64,000 bases of DNA from Bacillota bacterium (GCA_023395595.1 JAEWYO010000036.1:1-64000); one strand, 5' to 3'. Positions 1-9,017 are shown, counted from the first letter of the stretch. Notes: generated from the letters alone by a model not told the origin. Numbers and translations are program-made.

Positions 1-71
1 TATTTTTTTCTCCAGCCAGTTCCAGCTTTGTAAAATTGATCCAACCCAGGCGTTTGACCGCGTGCTCTTGC

Positions 72-100
72 TTGCCCTAAGCAACACATCTTGATACAAT
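72..100 (+). promoter_or_regulatory. Putative sigma-A promoter of lgt
   Basis: A TTGCCC box at 72-77 and TACAAT at 95-100 are separated by 17 bases, and the lgt start lies 55 bases further on. The rest of bases 1-154 shows no gene; an alternative TTGACC lies at 53-58. Confidence 0.5.
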
Positions 101-154
101 GTCTATGGGCGGTACGTTCCGCCTTCACCAACCACAGGAAAAGAGGTTTTTTCG

Positions 155-982
155 TTGGATCGATTTGCTGTTGTCAATCTATTCGGTATTCAAGGGCTCA
201 ACATCGCCTGGTATGGCGTGATCATCGCCAGCGGGCTGCTGCTTGGCATTGTTCTTGCGTCTCTGCGCGCGCGCAGACGCGGTTGGTCGTCCGATTTGGT
301 GCTGGATTTCATTCTGCTTGCGGTTCCTCTGGCAATCATCGGCGCTCGCGCCTATTATGTCGCGTTTGAGTGGGACTACTTCGCCGCGGACCCGGCGCGA
401 ATACTCGCAATCAACACCGGCGGGCTGGCGATCTATGGCGCGGTCATCGGCGGTTTCCTCGCAGCGCTGATCTTCTCCAAGGCAGCGAAGTTCCCGTTTC
501 TCAAGCTGCTGGATCTTGTGATTCCAAGCTTGATTTTGGGTCAGGCGATGGGCCGCTGGGGAAACTTCATCAATCAGGAAGCGTACGGCGCACTGATTAC
601 GAACCCGAACCTGCAATTCTTCCCGCTGGCGGTCTATATCCAGTCACTGGGTGAATGGCATCAGGCGACGTTTTTCTACGAGAGCTTTTGCAACTCGATT
701 CTGTTTGTGATCGTCCTGCTGCTCGGACGAAAGGGCGTGAAAGACGGTACGCTGCTTGCGACCTATTTTGTGGGCTACGGCATCGCACGGACGGTTATCG
801 AAGGCTTGCGCACAGACAGTTTATATCTGTTTGGCACAATTCGTGTTTCACAGGTTCTCTCCGCGGCTCTGGTCGTCGTCGGCATCGTCATGCTGATCCT
901 GATCAAGAAAGACGTGCTCAAAACCAAGTCTTACGACGGGAAATATTGCGTGATTTCGCCGGAGGACAGCGAGGAAACATAA
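155..982 (+). CDS. lgt: Prolipoprotein diacylglyceryl transferase
   Basis: Lgt moves a diacylglyceryl group from phosphatidylglycerol to the lipobox cysteine of prelipoproteins, the first step of lipoprotein maturation in the cytoplasmic membrane. The 275-residue product has about seven hydrophobic segments and carries the Lgt signature GRWGNFINQEAYG at residues 133-145. The start is TTG at 155, chosen because an AAGAGG ribosome binding site lies nine bases upstream and the N-terminus aligns with the family. Length is normal for the family. It is monocistronic, with its own promoter and a strong terminator directly after the stop. A substrate for it in this window is the ZnuA lipoprotein. Confidence 0.96.
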   Translation: MDRFAVVNLFGIQGLNIAWYGVIIASGLLLGIVLASLRARRRGWSSDLVLDFILLAVPLAIIGARAYYVAFEWDYFAADPARILAINTGGLAIYGAVIGGFLAALIFSKAAKFPFLKLLDLVIPSLILGQAMGRWGNFINQEAYGALITNPNLQFFPLAVYIQSLGEWHQATFFYESFCNSILFVIVLLLGRKGVKDGTLLATYFVGYGIARTVIEGLRTDSLYLFGTIRVSQVLSAALVVVGIVMLILIKKDVLKTKSYDGKYCVISPEDSEET

Positions 983-992
983 GCGCAAACGA

Positions 993-1020
993 AAAAAAGA
1001 GCGGGCGACCGCTCTTTTTT
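993..1020 (+). terminator. Rho-independent terminator of lgt
   Basis: Perfect hairpin GAGCGG/CCGCTC with a four-base GCGA loop, flanked by an A tract and six T residues. The A tract means it can also work for the minus-strand Nudix gene that ends at 1056. Confidence 0.93.
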
Positions 1021-1055
1021 GATGCACAATCCTTGTCTTGCGAACAGAGGAATGT

Positions 1056-1613
1056 TTACTTGTTTTCTTGCAGAAAGTACCAGGCTTTCAGGATTACCGT
1101 CTGCGTTTTTCCGTCCGGCACCTCGCCGCGCATGACTGCCTCCACCATCTCGCCAAGCGGGCGCTGTTCGACATGCAAAAACTCGTCGTCATCGGGATTC
1201 GCGGCATGAACCGTCAGCCCGCGCGCAAGATAGAGATGAATCTTCTCGTCCAGAATCGCAACCGACGGATAAAACACGCCGAGCGGTACGATTTCGCTTG
1301 CCTCATAGCCGGTTTCTTCGGTCAATTCCCGCATGGCGCAGACCAGCGGGTCTTCGCCGGGGTCGAGTTTTCCTGCGGGAATCTCCAGCATCACCCGTTC
1401 AAATGGATAGCGATATTGTCGCACGAGGATGACATCCCCATCCTCGGTCAGTGGTACCACGGCGGCAGCGCCGGGATGGCGCATCACCTCACGCGTGGCG
1501 TTTTTCCCATTGGGAAGGCGCACGGTGTCGCGAAAGAGATGCACCACTTTGCCGCGAAAAATCTCCTCCGAGGAGACAACTGTTTCGATCAAATCCAAAT
1601 CCTGTCGTTCCAT
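1056..1613 (-). CDS. Nudix hydrolase, probable ADP-ribose pyrophosphatase
   Basis: A 185-residue Nudix protein that probably hydrolyses ADP-ribose and related nucleoside diphosphate sugars to AMP and sugar phosphate. The Nudix box G-x5-E-x7-REUxEExGU is intact (GKLDPGEDP, then MRELTEETGY) around residues 101-123, and the upstream LVRQYRYPFE segment is typical of the NudF/ADPRase subgroup. Length fits YqkG-type ADPRases of Bacillota. It is convergent with lgt and divergent from the UV endonuclease gene. Substrate choice within the ADP-sugar class cannot be read from the sequence; no nudF symbol is given for that reason. Confidence 0.9.
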   Translation of the reverse strand: MERQDLDLIETVVSSEEIFRGKVVHLFRDTVRLPNGKNATREVMRHPGAAAVVPLTEDGDVILVRQYRYPFERVMLEIPAGKLDPGEDPLVCAMRELTEETGYEASEIVPLGVFYPSVAILDEKIHLYLARGLTVHAANPDDDEFLHVEQRPLGEMVEAVMRGEVPDGKTQTVILKAWYFLQENK

Positions 1614-1714
1614 ACAACCTCTTATTCATCCGTTGCTTGCGCAATTCTTTTCCCGTGATTGTACCATATGTGACGCGAAAAGGCACGTTTCCCGTTTTGC
1701 GCGTGACAAGCCTG

Positions 1715-1743
1715 TTGCACAAGCAGGCGTTATCTTTTATAAT
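1715..1743 (+). promoter_or_regulatory. Promoter of the UV endonuclease gene
   Basis: TTGCAC at 1715-1720, a 17-base spacer and a perfect TATAAT at 1738-1743. A TATCGAT sequence follows just after the -10 box, as also seen at the rex and alcohol dehydrogenase promoters of this window. Confidence 0.7.
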
Positions 1744-1802
1744 GATAATAAATATCGATTATGGATTCCATACAATCCAATTGCGTAAAGAGGGCTTTGT
1801 AT

Positions 1803-3059
1803 ATGCGCATCGGATATGCCTGTCTCGCCGTCGCACTCGAAGGCGCACAGCAAAAAACTTGCACCCTCAAAACCGCAACCCCGGAGCGGCTGCTTTCGCT
1901 TGCGGGCGAAAACTTCGCGGCGCTTGCACGCATGATCGACTACAACATCGCAAATCACATCCCGCTGTTTCGCATCAGTTCGGACATCATCCCCTTTGGC
2001 TCCAGCCGCGCATCCGCGCTGCCTTGGGACAGTCTGCATGCCGATTCCCTCGCCTCTATCGCACAAAAAATCAAGCAAAGTAACATGCGTGTTTCCATGC
2101 ATCCCGGGCAATACACCGTGCTCAACTCGCCGGATGCCGATGTGGTGCGCCGCGCAATCGAAGACCTCGCCTACCACGCGAAGTTTCTTGACCAGCTCTC
2201 GCTGAACAACACGCATAAAATCATCCTCCACGTCGGCGGAAAATACGGCGATGCTGCATCCGCACAGAAGCGTTTTAGCAGTGTCTATCGCGACCTGCCC
2301 GCATCGATCACCAAACGATTGATTCTGGAAAATGACGGCAGCATCTTCACGATTGCCGAAGTGCTGGAGCTGTGCCATACCATCGGTGCGCCGGCTGTTT
2401 ACGACAATCTGCACAACACGATCCACCCCGCCGACGCAACGAAGAGCGACGCATACTGGGTCGCCCTCTGCCGGGAGACCTGGCGCGAAACAGACGGCGC
2501 GCAAAAGACGCACTACTCCCAGCAACACCCGGAAAAGACGCGCGGCGCGCACTCCGACACCATCGCCATCGAGCCGTTTTTGGACTATTGTCACAGTCTG
2601 CCGGGTGAGTTGCCGGATATGATGCTGGAAGTGAAGGACAAGAATCGCTCGGCGGTCAAATGCGTGCTCTGCATGATGGAGAAACCAAACCAGCGCCTGC
2701 TCGAAACCGAGTGGGGACGTTATAAATACAGCGTTTTAGAGCGCTCCCCTGCCGACTATCAGGCGCTGCGCGAGCTGCTCAAAGACAAAACGGGCAACCA
2801 TGCGCTGGCATTCTACCAGAGCGTGGAGCACGCACTCACGCTACCGGAGGACAAAGGACGCGCGCTCAACGCGCTGGAGCACGTTTGGGGGTATTTTTCC
2901 GATTGTGCGACTCCGGCCGAGGTACGAACTTATCAATCACTCCGGGACGGCTATCTGCGCGGAGATCACCCGCTGGAGAAAGTTAAGTGCCTGCTCTACC
3001 GGCTCTCGCAAACCTATCGCCAAGACTATTTGCTCGGTTCCTATTACTTCACACTCTAA
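1803..3059 (+). CDS. uvsE: UV DNA damage endonuclease UvsE
   Basis: UvsE (UVDE) nicks DNA 5' to UV photoproducts and other distorting lesions, starting an alternative excision repair that needs neither UvrABC nor photolyase. The N-terminus MRIGYACLA and internal blocks such as SMHPGQY, HVGGKYGDA and LENDGS belong to this TIM-barrel, metal-dependent family. The ATG at 1803 is preferred over the in-frame ATG at 1761 because AAGAGGG lies nine bases before it and family members start with MRIGYA. The 418-residue protein is about 100 residues longer at the C-terminus than short homologues. It heads a same-strand run followed 39 bases later by the TspO-like gene. Confidence 0.93.
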   Translation: MRIGYACLAVALEGAQQKTCTLKTATPERLLSLAGENFAALARMIDYNIANHIPLFRISSDIIPFGSSRASALPWDSLHADSLASIAQKIKQSNMRVSMHPGQYTVLNSPDADVVRRAIEDLAYHAKFLDQLSLNNTHKIILHVGGKYGDAASAQKRFSSVYRDLPASITKRLILENDGSIFTIAEVLELCHTIGAPAVYDNLHNTIHPADATKSDAYWVALCRETWRETDGAQKTHYSQQHPEKTRGAHSDTIAIEPFLDYCHSLPGELPDMMLEVKDKNRSAVKCVLCMMEKPNQRLLETEWGRYKYSVLERSPADYQALRELLKDKTGNHALAFYQSVEHALTLPEDKGRALNALEHVWGYFSDCATPAEVRTYQSLRDGYLRGDHPLEKVKCLLYRLSQTYRQDYLLGSYYFTL

Positions 3060-3098
3060 ATCAGAACACTCAAAATAACGAAAGGGAGGCTTACTAAA

Positions 3099-3905
3099 AT
3101 GGAAAACAAAACTGTATCGAAGGCATTGAAGTGGTTCGTTCTGCTCGCACTGCTTGCCATGCTCACCGTCAACGCACTCTCCTCCATTCTGCCGATCAAC
3201 GGGGTCACACCCAAAGAAGTCTCCGACCGGTACCCGAATCTGTTCGTTCCCGCGCCGCTGACGTTTGCCATCTGGGGCGTGATTTACATTCTCGTGATTG
3301 CGTACACCCTCTACCAATTCGGCGTGTTTCGAGGCAAAGGCGAGGCGGTCAACACAACGCTGCTCAACCGCACAGGCATCGTTTTCATCGTCTCTTCCGT
3401 ACTCAATCTGAGTTGGGTGATCGCCTGGCACTATGGATTGCTCACGCTCTCGTTCATCCTGCTTGCGCTGTTTTTAATCGCAATGATCGACATCCGGCTG
3501 ATCATCCATGCGCAGGAGCCGCTCTCCACCAAGGATAAATGGTTCGTGCGGCTGCCGTTCTCGGTCTATTTCGGCTGGGTCACGGTCGCAACCATTGCGG
3601 GAGCCACCGCGTTGCTGGTTGGCAACGGCTTTGGCGGGCTTGGCATCAGCGAACCCGTTTGGACGATGCTTATCCTGCTCGTCGGCGCAGCAATCGGGAT
3701 TGCTACCGCGCTGAAGTTCCGCGATATCCCGTATCTGCTGGTGTTCATTTGGGCGTACTCCAATATCCTCGTGAACCATCTTTCGCCGACCGGATTTGGG
3801 GGAATGTATACGGGCGTCATTGCGACGCTTGGGCTCTGCCTTGCCGCGTTTGTCGCGGTCATCGCGGCGCTCGCCGTCAAGAAAGTACAGCTTTCGCGAA
3901 AATAA
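3099..3905 (+). CDS. TspO/MBR-like tryptophan-rich membrane protein
   Basis: A 268-residue integral membrane protein of the long, Bacillota-type TspO-like family, annotated elsewhere as tryptophan-rich sensory protein. Visible features are the N-terminal helix, the block PNLFVPAPLTFAIWGVIY around residues 46-63 and about eight hydrophobic segments; Trp residues cluster at helix ends. TspO homologues bind tetrapyrroles and take part in light and oxidative-stress responses in bacteria; a role here is inferred only from family and context. A clear AAAGGGAGG site precedes the ATG. It lies between uvsE and the carotenoid-type genes, which supports a photoprotection role. Confidence 0.78.
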   Translation: MENKTVSKALKWFVLLALLAMLTVNALSSILPINGVTPKEVSDRYPNLFVPAPLTFAIWGVIYILVIAYTLYQFGVFRGKGEAVNTTLLNRTGIVFIVSSVLNLSWVIAWHYGLLTLSFILLALFLIAMIDIRLIIHAQEPLSTKDKWFVRLPFSVYFGWVTVATIAGATALLVGNGFGGLGISEPVWTMLILLVGAAIGIATALKFRDIPYLLVFIWAYSNILVNHLSPTGFGGMYTGVIATLGLCLAAFVAVIAALAVKKVQLSRK

Positions 3906-3960
3906 CCCCCGCGATATCCAATCAGCAATCTAAATAAAATCAATATAATTGGCAGGTACT

Positions 3961-5820
3961 ATGTTTCAGAAAGAGATTCGTTATGATTCTGTGATCATCG
4001 GCGGCGGGCTCTCCGGCTTAACAGCGGCGAGCCTGCTCGCCAAAAGAGGGCTCCGCGTTGCCGTCGTGGACAAAAGCGACCAACCCGGCGGCTCCTGCGG
4101 CATCTTCCGGCGCGGGGAAACCACCTTCGACCAGGGCTCGGCGATGCTCTATGGCTTTGGCGAGCGGGGCTTTAACGCGCACCGGTTCGTGATGAACGCT
4201 CTGGAGGAACCCATCGACATGCTCAAACATGAGCTGCTGTATGTGGTCAACTATGAAGGGCAGCGCGTACGCTTTTATGCGGATGTCGAGCGCTTTGCCG
4301 AGGAGCTTGCCCGCGTGTTCCCCACGCAGGAGCAGCAGATCAAGCGCTTTTATCGCGACATGACCCAGCTCTATCAGCACATCATGGTCGAGCGTCCGAG
4401 CTATACCACCGCCGACGAAACCGACCCGAAGGACGGGCTTAGCGGCATCCTCCGGCACCCGATTTCGTACACCCGTTTCTTAAGCTATCTCAACCGGAGC
4501 GCGAAATCTCTCCTGCAGCAGTATTTTACCGATCCTGCGATCTATCACTTTTTTGACAAGCTTACCTCAACCTATTGCTATGCAACGGTGGAGGAAGCGC
4601 CTGCCGTGCTCGCCGCGGTCATGTTTGTAGACAACCACACAGGCGGCAGCTGGTATCCCGCCGGGTCCACGCTGTTCTTACCCGGAAAACTGGAGAAATC
4701 CATTGAGGAACACGGCGGAGACATGTACCTCGGACAAGAAGCCGTGTCGATCCTCTTTGACGCGGAGAAACCCTCCGGCGTGCTGCTGGACGACTCAACG
4801 AGGTTGATGGCGGATGAGATCGTCTATTCCGGCACGGTCTGGAACCTCTACGGCAAACTGCTGGACGAAGCACACACCACGCCAAAGAAGCGCGCCTGGG
4901 CAAAAAGCCTCGTGCCGACGTATCCCAGCGTCGTGCTCTACTCCGAGGTGGATCGCGCCGTGATTCCGGCGGACACCGCGCCCGTGGAGATGCTGGTCGG
5001 CAATCCGGAGCACATCGACGAAAGCGAAGTCACCGCATACATCTTCAGCATCGACGATCGTTCCCTCTGCGCGGAGGATGTGCACGCCGTGATGGCAATC
5101 GGGCCAACGTTTCAAGATTGGGTTTCTGCCGATGAGGAAACCTATCTGCGCCTGAAGGAGGCGGAAAGGGAACGCCTAATTGCGGTTCTGGAGCGCAGAT
5201 TCCCCGGTTTTTCTTCCGCAGTGCGGTATGCCGAGGTATCGACCCCGCGCAGCATCGAGCGCTACACGATGAAAAACGGCGGCGCGGTGGCAGGACCCAA
5301 GCAGATGCTGGGGCAGCATATGTTCCGCCGCCTGCACACGAAGAGCGAACGGGACAGCCTCTATTTCTGCGGCGAATCGACCGTCATGGGCACCGGCACG
5401 CCGACCGTAACCACAAGCGGGCTCTCCGCCGCGAACGCAATCCTCAAGAAACGCGGTCTTGCGCCGTTCGTCTACGACAAGGATCAGAAAAACTACGTGC
5501 GTCAACTCCCTGTGCCATTTACGGCGGATCAGCTTTATGCCGACGAGCCGGAACCGGCCAGAAGCATCATGCAAGCCGCCATGCGCTGCCGCTTTTGCGA
5601 GCATCCCTCCTGCTGCGGCAAGGATGGCGCGGATATCCCCGGCATCCTGCGGCGCGTCGCAGTCGGAAATTTTACGGGTGCGAGAAAGTGCTTCTTGGCG
5701 CATCCGGCGGACGAGAAAACACTTCGGGACTATGAAACCAGCTGCATCCGCACCGCCGAAGGCGGCGAAGGGGTTGCCATCTTGCGCGTGATCCGCGCGC
5801 TCACGGAGGAACAGGCATGA
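3961..5820 (+). CDS. CrtN/CrtI-like FAD oxidoreductase with ferredoxin-like C-terminus
   Basis: A 619-residue flavoprotein of the phytoene/diapophytoene desaturase superfamily. The FAD-binding Rossmann motif GGGLSGLTAASLLAKRG lies near residues 15-31, and the C-terminal FAD block CGESTVMGTGTPTVTTSG lies near residue 475. Residues about 525-619 form an extension unusual for carotenoid desaturases: CRFCEHPSCCG followed by DIPGILRRVAVGNFTGARK, which resembles the Fer4_20 helical ferredoxin domain of glutamate synthase small subunit and dihydropyrimidine dehydrogenase. The start at ATG 3961 is chosen over TTG 3949 because GGCAGG lies just upstream. The stop overlaps the next start (ATGA). It probably acts on a polyprenoid; substrate unproved. 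Confidence 0.85.
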   Translation: MFQKEIRYDSVIIGGGLSGLTAASLLAKRGLRVAVVDKSDQPGGSCGIFRRGETTFDQGSAMLYGFGERGFNAHRFVMNALEEPIDMLKHELLYVVNYEGQRVRFYADVERFAEELARVFPTQEQQIKRFYRDMTQLYQHIMVERPSYTTADETDPKDGLSGILRHPISYTRFLSYLNRSAKSLLQQYFTDPAIYHFFDKLTSTYCYATVEEAPAVLAAVMFVDNHTGGSWYPAGSTLFLPGKLEKSIEEHGGDMYLGQEAVSILFDAEKPSGVLLDDSTRLMADEIVYSGTVWNLYGKLLDEAHTTPKKRAWAKSLVPTYPSVVLYSEVDRAVIPADTAPVEMLVGNPEHIDESEVTAYIFSIDDRSLCAEDVHAVMAIGPTFQDWVSADEETYLRLKEAERERLIAVLERRFPGFSSAVRYAEVSTPRSIERYTMKNGGAVAGPKQMLGQHMFRRLHTKSERDSLYFCGESTVMGTGTPTVTTSGLSAANAILKKRGLAPFVYDKDQKNYVRQLPVPFTADQLYADEPEPARSIMQAAMRCRFCEHPSCCGKDGADIPGILRRVAVGNFTGARKCFLAHPADEKTLRDYETSCIRTAEGGEGVAILRVIRALTEEQA

Positions 5821-7406
5821 ACCATACGGTAGACGTGCTCGTCGTCGGCGCGGGTGCCGCCGGGCTAACCGCCGCCGCATATTGCGCCAAAGCGGGACTG
5901 AACACGCTCGTTTGCGAACGCGCGGAGAAGGTTGGCGGCTTGGTCGGTACATTCACGCACGAAGGGTTTGCGTTTGACGCGGGCATTCGCGCATTTGAAG
6001 ACTCCGGTGTGATCTCGCCGATGCTCCGCTCGCTTGGCATCTCGCTCGAACTCGTGAAAAACCCCGTCACGGTGGGAATTGCGCAGCGAAACGTGCGCCT
6101 TGTTGGCGAAGAGAGCCTTACTCCTTATGCCGATCTTTACAAATCGTTCTTTCCCGAGGAGCGCGCCGCCATTGATGCGATTCTGCTCGAAATCGTCAAA
6201 GTCATGCGCTATATGGACGTGCTCTACGGAATCGAGAACCCGTTGTTTCTGGAAAGCGAGCTTCGTGACCCGCAGTATCTGACCCGTACGCTGTTGCCAT
6301 GGCTGCTCAAATACTCCGTCAACATCAAGAAAGCGAGCCGCCTCAGCCAGCCCGTGGAGCAGTATCTGCGGCGGTTTACGCAGAACGGTGCGCTGATCGA
6401 TATGATCTGTCAGCACTTCTTTGCCGAAACGCCGACGTTCTTTGCGCTGAGTTATTTCGGGTTGTATCTGGACTATCGCTATCCCGTCGGCGGCACAGGC
6501 GTGCTGCCGGAGAAGCTTTCGGAGGCGATCCGCGCACACGGCGGCGAGATTGCAACCTGCACCGAGGTTGTTTCGCTCGACTCTGCCAAGCACACCGCCG
6601 CGCTTGCAGACGGAAGCACGGTGCACTACCGCCAGCTCATTTGGGCGGGCGACCAGACCGCGTTTTACCGCGCGCTGGGCGAAAATTTGCCAAAGCGCAT
6701 CGCCGAAAAAAAAACCGTCGCGCAGCGCAGCCACGGCATGGATTCGATCCTCACGCTCTTTCTCGGCACATCGATTACGCCGGAGGAAGCGCAGGAAACC
6801 TGCGGCACACACGCGTTCTACACGCCGGACACGGCGGGACTTTCGTCGCTTCCCGAATGGCGCACGGCCGCCGGGCAGGGTATCGACGCGCTGAAACGCT
6901 GGGTGGTTGCGTATCTGGAGAAGACGACCTATGAAGTCTCTATCCCCGTGCTGCGGGATGCTTCCCTTGCGCCGGATGGCAAGACGGGATGGATCATCAG
7001 CACGCTGTTTGACTATGACCTGACTCGGCATTTTTCCGATGCGGGCGCTTATCAGCCGCTCAAAGATTTGGCGCAGGAGACGATTCTTCGCGTGCTCAGT
7101 GGTTCCCTCCTCCCGCATCTTAGCGAACGCACCGAGTTTGCGCTGTGCGCCACGCCGATGACCATCGAGCATGAGACAGGCGCGCGGCACGGAGCGATCA
7201 CCGGCTGGGCACACACCAACCAGCCGATTCCCACCGTACACGAATTCAGCGCGATTAAAAAGGCGATTGAAACGGGCATTCCCGACGTGCTGCAATGCGG
7301 CATGTGGACATTCAGCCCTGCCGGTCTGCCGGTTTCGATCATCACCGGCAAGCTCGCCGCCGATCAGGCGATCCAGCGATTGCGCAAACGGAAAGGGCAG
7401 CCATGA
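5817..7406 (+). CDS. Second phytoene desaturase-like FAD oxidoreductase
   Basis: A 529-residue paralogue of the upstream gene without the cysteine-rich extension. The FAD motif VGAGAAGLTAAAYCAKAG is at residues 10-27 and an amine-oxidase-type C-terminal block is present. It belongs to the CrtN/CrtP group that desaturates or oxidises C30 carotenoid backbones in staphyloxanthin-type pathways. Start codon ATG overlaps the previous stop and its own stop overlaps the start of the glycosyltransferase gene, so the genes are translationally coupled. Whether it is a desaturase, a terminal oxidase or a saturase cannot be told from sequence. Confidence 0.85.
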   Translation: MNHTVDVLVVGAGAAGLTAAAYCAKAGLNTLVCERAEKVGGLVGTFTHEGFAFDAGIRAFEDSGVISPMLRSLGISLELVKNPVTVGIAQRNVRLVGEESLTPYADLYKSFFPEERAAIDAILLEIVKVMRYMDVLYGIENPLFLESELRDPQYLTRTLLPWLLKYSVNIKKASRLSQPVEQYLRRFTQNGALIDMICQHFFAETPTFFALSYFGLYLDYRYPVGGTGVLPEKLSEAIRAHGGEIATCTEVVSLDSAKHTAALADGSTVHYRQLIWAGDQTAFYRALGENLPKRIAEKKTVAQRSHGMDSILTLFLGTSITPEEAQETCGTHAFYTPDTAGLSSLPEWRTAAGQGIDALKRWVVAYLEKTTYEVSIPVLRDASLAPDGKTGWIISTLFDYDLTRHFSDAGAYQPLKDLAQETILRVLSGSLLPHLSERTEFALCATPMTIEHETGARHGAITGWAHTNQPIPTVHEFSAIKKAIETGIPDVLQCGMWTFSPAGLPVSIITGKLAADQAIQRLRKRKGQP

Positions 7407-8497
7407 TTCGTTTTTGGGTGGATCTGGTCGTTTTGCTGCTCGGCTACGGCGCGGCGGCGCTGTTGTATTTTCGCATTCCGTTTTTACCGCGCGGGCAGGT
7501 TCAGCCGGCGATGCGCCTGAGCGTTATCATCCCCGCACGGAACGAAGAACAAACCCTGCCGCTTCTGCTGGGCGACCTGCAGCAGCAGACGATTCAGCCG
7601 CATGAGATCCTCGTCGTCAACGACGAAAGCACGGACGAGACAGCGGCCATCGCGCGCTCGTTTGGTGTGCGCGTGCTCTCTTTAAACAGTAACCCCTCCG
7701 GTTGGGTCGGCAAGAGCTGGGCTTGTCAGGCGGGCGCAGGCGCGGCAACGGGCGATTGCCTCGTATTTCTGGATGCGGATGTGCGCCTTGCTCCCGACGG
7801 TCTGCACCGGATTGCCTGCGCACAGGCGGAGCACGGCGTGGTCTCCGTTCAACCATATCATGCGACCGAACGCTGGTTTGAGCAATGCGCGCTGATCTTC
7901 AACCTTGTGCAAATCGGCGCAAACGGCTCTGCCCTGCCCCGTCCGGTTAACCTCGGTTTGTTTGGGCCGGTCATCGCGCTCTCCCGCGCGGACTATGCAG
8001 CAATTGGTGGGCACACCGGCGTAAAAAGCGCGGTGGTGGAGGATATGGCGCTCGCGGACAGCCTGCGCCGCGCGCAAATTCCTTTTCGCATCTTTATGGG
8101 CGATAGCGGTGTGCGGTTTCGGATGTACCCGGGCGGCTTCGTCTCGCTCTGGCAGGGATTTACGAAAAACCTTGCAACAGGTGCCGCGAAAACGCCGATC
8201 GGGCTTTTTCTGCTGGTGACGCTGTTCATCGCGTCGATCACCTCCGCGCCGCTCAACCTCGTCGAAACACTGCTCATCGGCAGCCCGCGCGTGCTCTTGT
8301 ATGCGGCGCTGTATACGCTTTGGGTCGTTGTACTGGGGCGCGTCGCGCGGCGCATCGGCCGGTTTCGACCACTTGCAGTGCTGTTCTACCCCCTTGCGCT
8401 GCTCGTGTTCTTCGCCGTGTTTGTCAACTCGGTTGCCATTCGCCTGCTCCGGCGAAAAGTGATTTGGAAAGGACGAGCCATCGAGCTCGAACGCTGA
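7403..8497 (+). CDS. Family 2 glycosyltransferase, CrtQ-like
   Basis: A 364-residue membrane-associated GT2 enzyme. It has one N-terminal transmembrane segment, the GT-A fold start SVIIPARNEEQTLP, the nucleotide-sugar block VVNDESTDET, the metal-binding FLDADV and two or more C-terminal membrane segments. This layout matches 4,4'-diaponeurosporenoate glycosyltransferase CrtQ of staphylococci (375 residues). The start at 7403 is taken because ATGA overlaps the preceding stop. With the adjacent CrtO-like acyltransferase it would glycosylate and then acylate a carotenoid acid to anchor it in the membrane. Confidence 0.85.
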   Translation: MIRFWVDLVVLLLGYGAAALLYFRIPFLPRGQVQPAMRLSVIIPARNEEQTLPLLLGDLQQQTIQPHEILVVNDESTDETAAIARSFGVRVLSLNSNPSGWVGKSWACQAGAGAATGDCLVFLDADVRLAPDGLHRIACAQAEHGVVSVQPYHATERWFEQCALIFNLVQIGANGSALPRPVNLGLFGPVIALSRADYAAIGGHTGVKSAVVEDMALADSLRRAQIPFRIFMGDSGVRFRMYPGGFVSLWQGFTKNLATGAAKTPIGLFLLVTLFIASITSAPLNLVETLLIGSPRVLLYAALYTLWVVVLGRVARRIGRFRPLAVLFYPLALLVFFAVFVNSVAIRLLRRKVIWKGRAIELER

Positions 8498-8500
8498 TTC

Positions 8501-9001
8501 ATGCAGATTTTCTTCTTGTCTACGCCCGTTACGATTCTCCTGTTTTTCGCAATCTGGGGCATCGTGCCGCTGTTGCTGGCGTATCTGTGTCTGCAAATCC
8601 CCGACCGGTTCTTTGAACCCACGCGTTTTCTCTGGCGCACGCACGGCTTTGAGCAAAATGGCCGCCTCTATGAGAAAGTATTTCACATCCGCAGCTGGAA
8701 ACATCTTTTGCCGGATGGCGGAGGCGTTTGGAAAAAACGCAGTTACAAAAAGAAAAATCTAACAGACTATTCGGAAGCAAATCTGCATCGGTTTTTGATC
8801 GAAACTTCGCGCGGGGAACTGGTGCATTGGCTCGGTATCCTGCCGTTTTGGGTATTTGGGCTGTTTGCGCCGCCAGCGGTGATCTGGATCATGCTGCTCT
8901 ACGCGCTGGTGGTCAACGTTCCCTGCATCATCGCCCAGCGCTACAACCGCCCGCGCGTCTTTGCGCTCTACAGACGCTTGTACGCAAAGAAAGCAAGTTG
9001 A
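8501..9001 (+). CDS. crtO: CrtO-like glycosyl-carotenoid acyltransferase
   Basis: A 166-residue membrane protein closely resembling staphylococcal CrtO, the glycosyl-4,4'-diaponeurosporenoate acyltransferase that adds a fatty acid to the sugar of staphyloxanthin. Shared blocks are IPDRFFEP, a V-x-x-WKHLLPDG-like segment (RSWKHLLPDGGG), IET-x-R-x-ELVHWLGILP, and NVPCIIAQRYNRPR near the C-terminus. Length is the same as the S. aureus protein. It starts three bases after the CrtQ-like gene and ends the carotenoid-type operon, which is closed by a terminator. The gene is the most specific evidence that the cluster makes a glycosylated, acylated carotenoid. Confidence 0.88.
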   Translation: MQIFFLSTPVTILLFFAIWGIVPLLLAYLCLQIPDRFFEPTRFLWRTHGFEQNGRLYEKVFHIRSWKHLLPDGGGVWKKRSYKKKNLTDYSEANLHRFLIETSRGELVHWLGILPFWVFGLFAPPAVIWIMLLYALVVNVPCIIAQRYNRPRVFALYRRLYAKKAS

Positions 9002-9017
9002 GCTTCTCGCGTGTAAT

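Noticed and set aside
5865..7295. A 476-codon minus-strand ORF opposite the second desaturase-like gene
   Set aside because: Arginine-rich, no motif, and opposite a gene with an intact FAD motif; judged to be an antisense shadow.
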